From contig NZ_QICD01000002.1 of NCBI RefSeq assembly GCF_003726035.1, positions 230,748 to 294,747 on the forward strand: a DNA stretch of 64,000 nucleotides, read 5' to 3'. This DNA comes from Paraeggerthella hongkongensis. Lineage in GTDB: Bacteria > Actinomycetota > Coriobacteriia > Coriobacteriales > Eggerthellaceae. This document shows positions 63,601-64,000 of the stretch, in pieces. The notes under the pieces were generated by a model. It saw nothing but the letters and a program-made list of their open reading frames with translations. It was not told where the DNA came from and did no database searches. The position numbers were made by a program, and so were the translations under genes. Numbering within the stretch: position 1 is the first letter of the stretch; every line of letters begins with the position of its first letter.

Positions 63601-63620
63601 TAGGCACACGATAGGCACAT
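63601..63620. promoter_or_regulatory. Right-arm integrase sites
   Basis: TAGGCACAC at 63601-63609 and TAGGCACAT at 63612-63620, the same motif as the three sites inside attL, about 66 bases inside attR. Confidence 0.75.
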
Positions 63621-63685
63621 TTCAGCAATTCACAGCCCAGTAAAAGAAAACAGGCCACCGGAGAAAATACCCGATGACCTGCGTA

Positions 63686-63736
63686 AATTCATGGTGGTCG
63701 CTACAGGATTTGAACCTGTGACCCCCGCCGTGTGAA
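63686..63736. repeat. attR within tRNA-Val
   Basis: 51 bases identical to 58109-58159; the first 6 are flanking and the rest is the tRNA 3' half from the anticodon loop to CCA. Confidence 0.95.
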
Positions 63737-63766
63737 GGCGATGCTCTCCCGCTGAGCCAAGCGACC
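63692..63766 (-). tRNA. tRNA-Val (anticodon CAC)
   Basis: 75-nt cloverleaf: acceptor GGTCGCT/AGCGACC, anticodon loop TTCACAC (CAC), T-arm ACAGG-TTCAAAT-CCTGT, encoded CCA. It is intact; the mobile element is inserted at its 3' end and restores it. Confidence 0.95.
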
Positions 63767-63797
63767 GTACTTGTTGCTTCGTTCGCAACGCTGAAAT

Positions 63798-63826
63798 ATT
63801 GTACCGGTAGTTTTAAGAGCGCGCAA
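63798..63826 (-). promoter_or_regulatory. Promoter for tRNA-Val
   Basis: Minus strand TTGCGC (63821-63826), 17-base spacer, TACAAT (63798-63803), 32 bases upstream of the tRNA. From 63827 to 64000 I see nothing that can be supported as a gene. Confidence 0.7.
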
Positions 63827-64000
63827 GCCCCTATTTTCAATTTTTTGAGAATAGGGCCGCAAGGGGTTTCCGAAGTTGATTTGCAGGCTGAACCGAACAC
63901 TTTGCTTTTTCTCTTGAACTTAGCCGTACGCGTGCAGCTAAGTTTGAGAATCCTTGCCTAAGGGTGGGCCGAAGGGGCCTGCCGAAAAGGAAAGGACAAG

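Larger units (their letters stand above)
58109..63736. mobile_element. 5.6-kb integrative element in tRNA-Val (PICI-like or mini-replicon)
   Basis: Bounded by 51-bp perfect direct repeats (58109-58159 and 63686-63736), the right one inside an intact tRNA-Val. From the right: integrase and repressor rightward; divergent excisionase, 59-aa ORF and winged-helix protein; a repeat-rich region; a DnaB-like ATPase; two unknown genes. The DNA is visibly AT-richer than the flanks. No structural phage, terminase, relaxase or partition genes are seen. The order int, repressor / xis, rep matches phage-inducible chromosomal islands, but the element is smaller than typical ones. Confidence 0.9.

Noticed and set aside
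63622..63900. 92-codon frame across tRNA-Val
   Set aside because: Runs through the tRNA and its promoter; no ribosome binding site.

Overview
The window looks like chromosome from a high-GC Coriobacteriia (Actinomycetota), most probably Eggerthella or a close relative. This rests on protein sequence feel, strong G/C third positions, long antisense ORFs opposite almost every gene, and gene order; no database search was possible. Nearly everything is housekeeping DNA on the minus strand, interrupted by one small integrated mobile element near the right end.

Layout. 1-6.5 kb (minus): one probable operon rpsP-khpA-rimM-trmD-lepB-glyQ-glyS-PPDK regulator, read from a promoter at 6489-6517. 6.5-8.4 kb: a decayed SMR efflux gene, a B3/4-domain protein and a GNAT acetyltransferase. 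8.6-17.9 kb (minus): rpmF, plsX, rnc, smc, ftsY and ffh, joining phospholipid initiation, RNase III, chromosome condensation and the SRP pathway. 18-22.3 kb: an ABC exporter, then a GntR-ATPase-permease operon with a clear promoter and a 30-bp palindromic operator. 22.7-29.3 kb (minus): DUF177, a coiled-coil protein, coaD, rsmD, recG, a DAK2 kinase-like protein and an Asp23 protein. rpmB (plus) follows. 29.8-34.3 kb: zinc-ribbon protein, Nif3-like, PHP phosphatase, cysteine desulfurase, rpe. 34.5-37.0 kb (plus): an alkyltransferase-like protein lacking its catalytic Cys, coupled to a VanZ-RDD-YjeF_N fusion. 37-50.8 kb (minus): gpsA, plsY, der, DUF512, ispH, plsC, cmk, aroA, tyrA, rluB, scpB, scpA and an M50 peptidase, with many 4-bp overlaps. 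51.3-57.4 kb: serC, trmL, an ABC-F ATPase, an AdhR/NmlR-like MerR regulator, tRNA-Asn and trpS.

Mobile element. At 58109-63736 a 5.6-kb AT-richer element sits in the 3' half of tRNA-Val(CAC), bounded by 51-bp direct repeats. It carries a tyrosine integrase and a repressor on one strand. Divergent from them are an excisionase, a 59-aa coupled ORF, a winged-helix initiator-like protein, a repeat-rich candidate origin, a DnaB-like RecA-fold ATPase and two unknown genes. No capsid, terminase or conjugation genes are visible. The layout resembles a very small phage-inducible chromosomal island or integrative replicon.

Non-coding structure. Two intergenic regions 40 kb apart (10.35-10.77 and 50.89-51.24 kb) each hold a pair of about 150-160-bp palindromic elements sharing a central motif. 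A 112-bp hairpin lies between smc and ftsY. A candidate small RNA with C-rich loops lies between gpsA and a lipoprotein gene.
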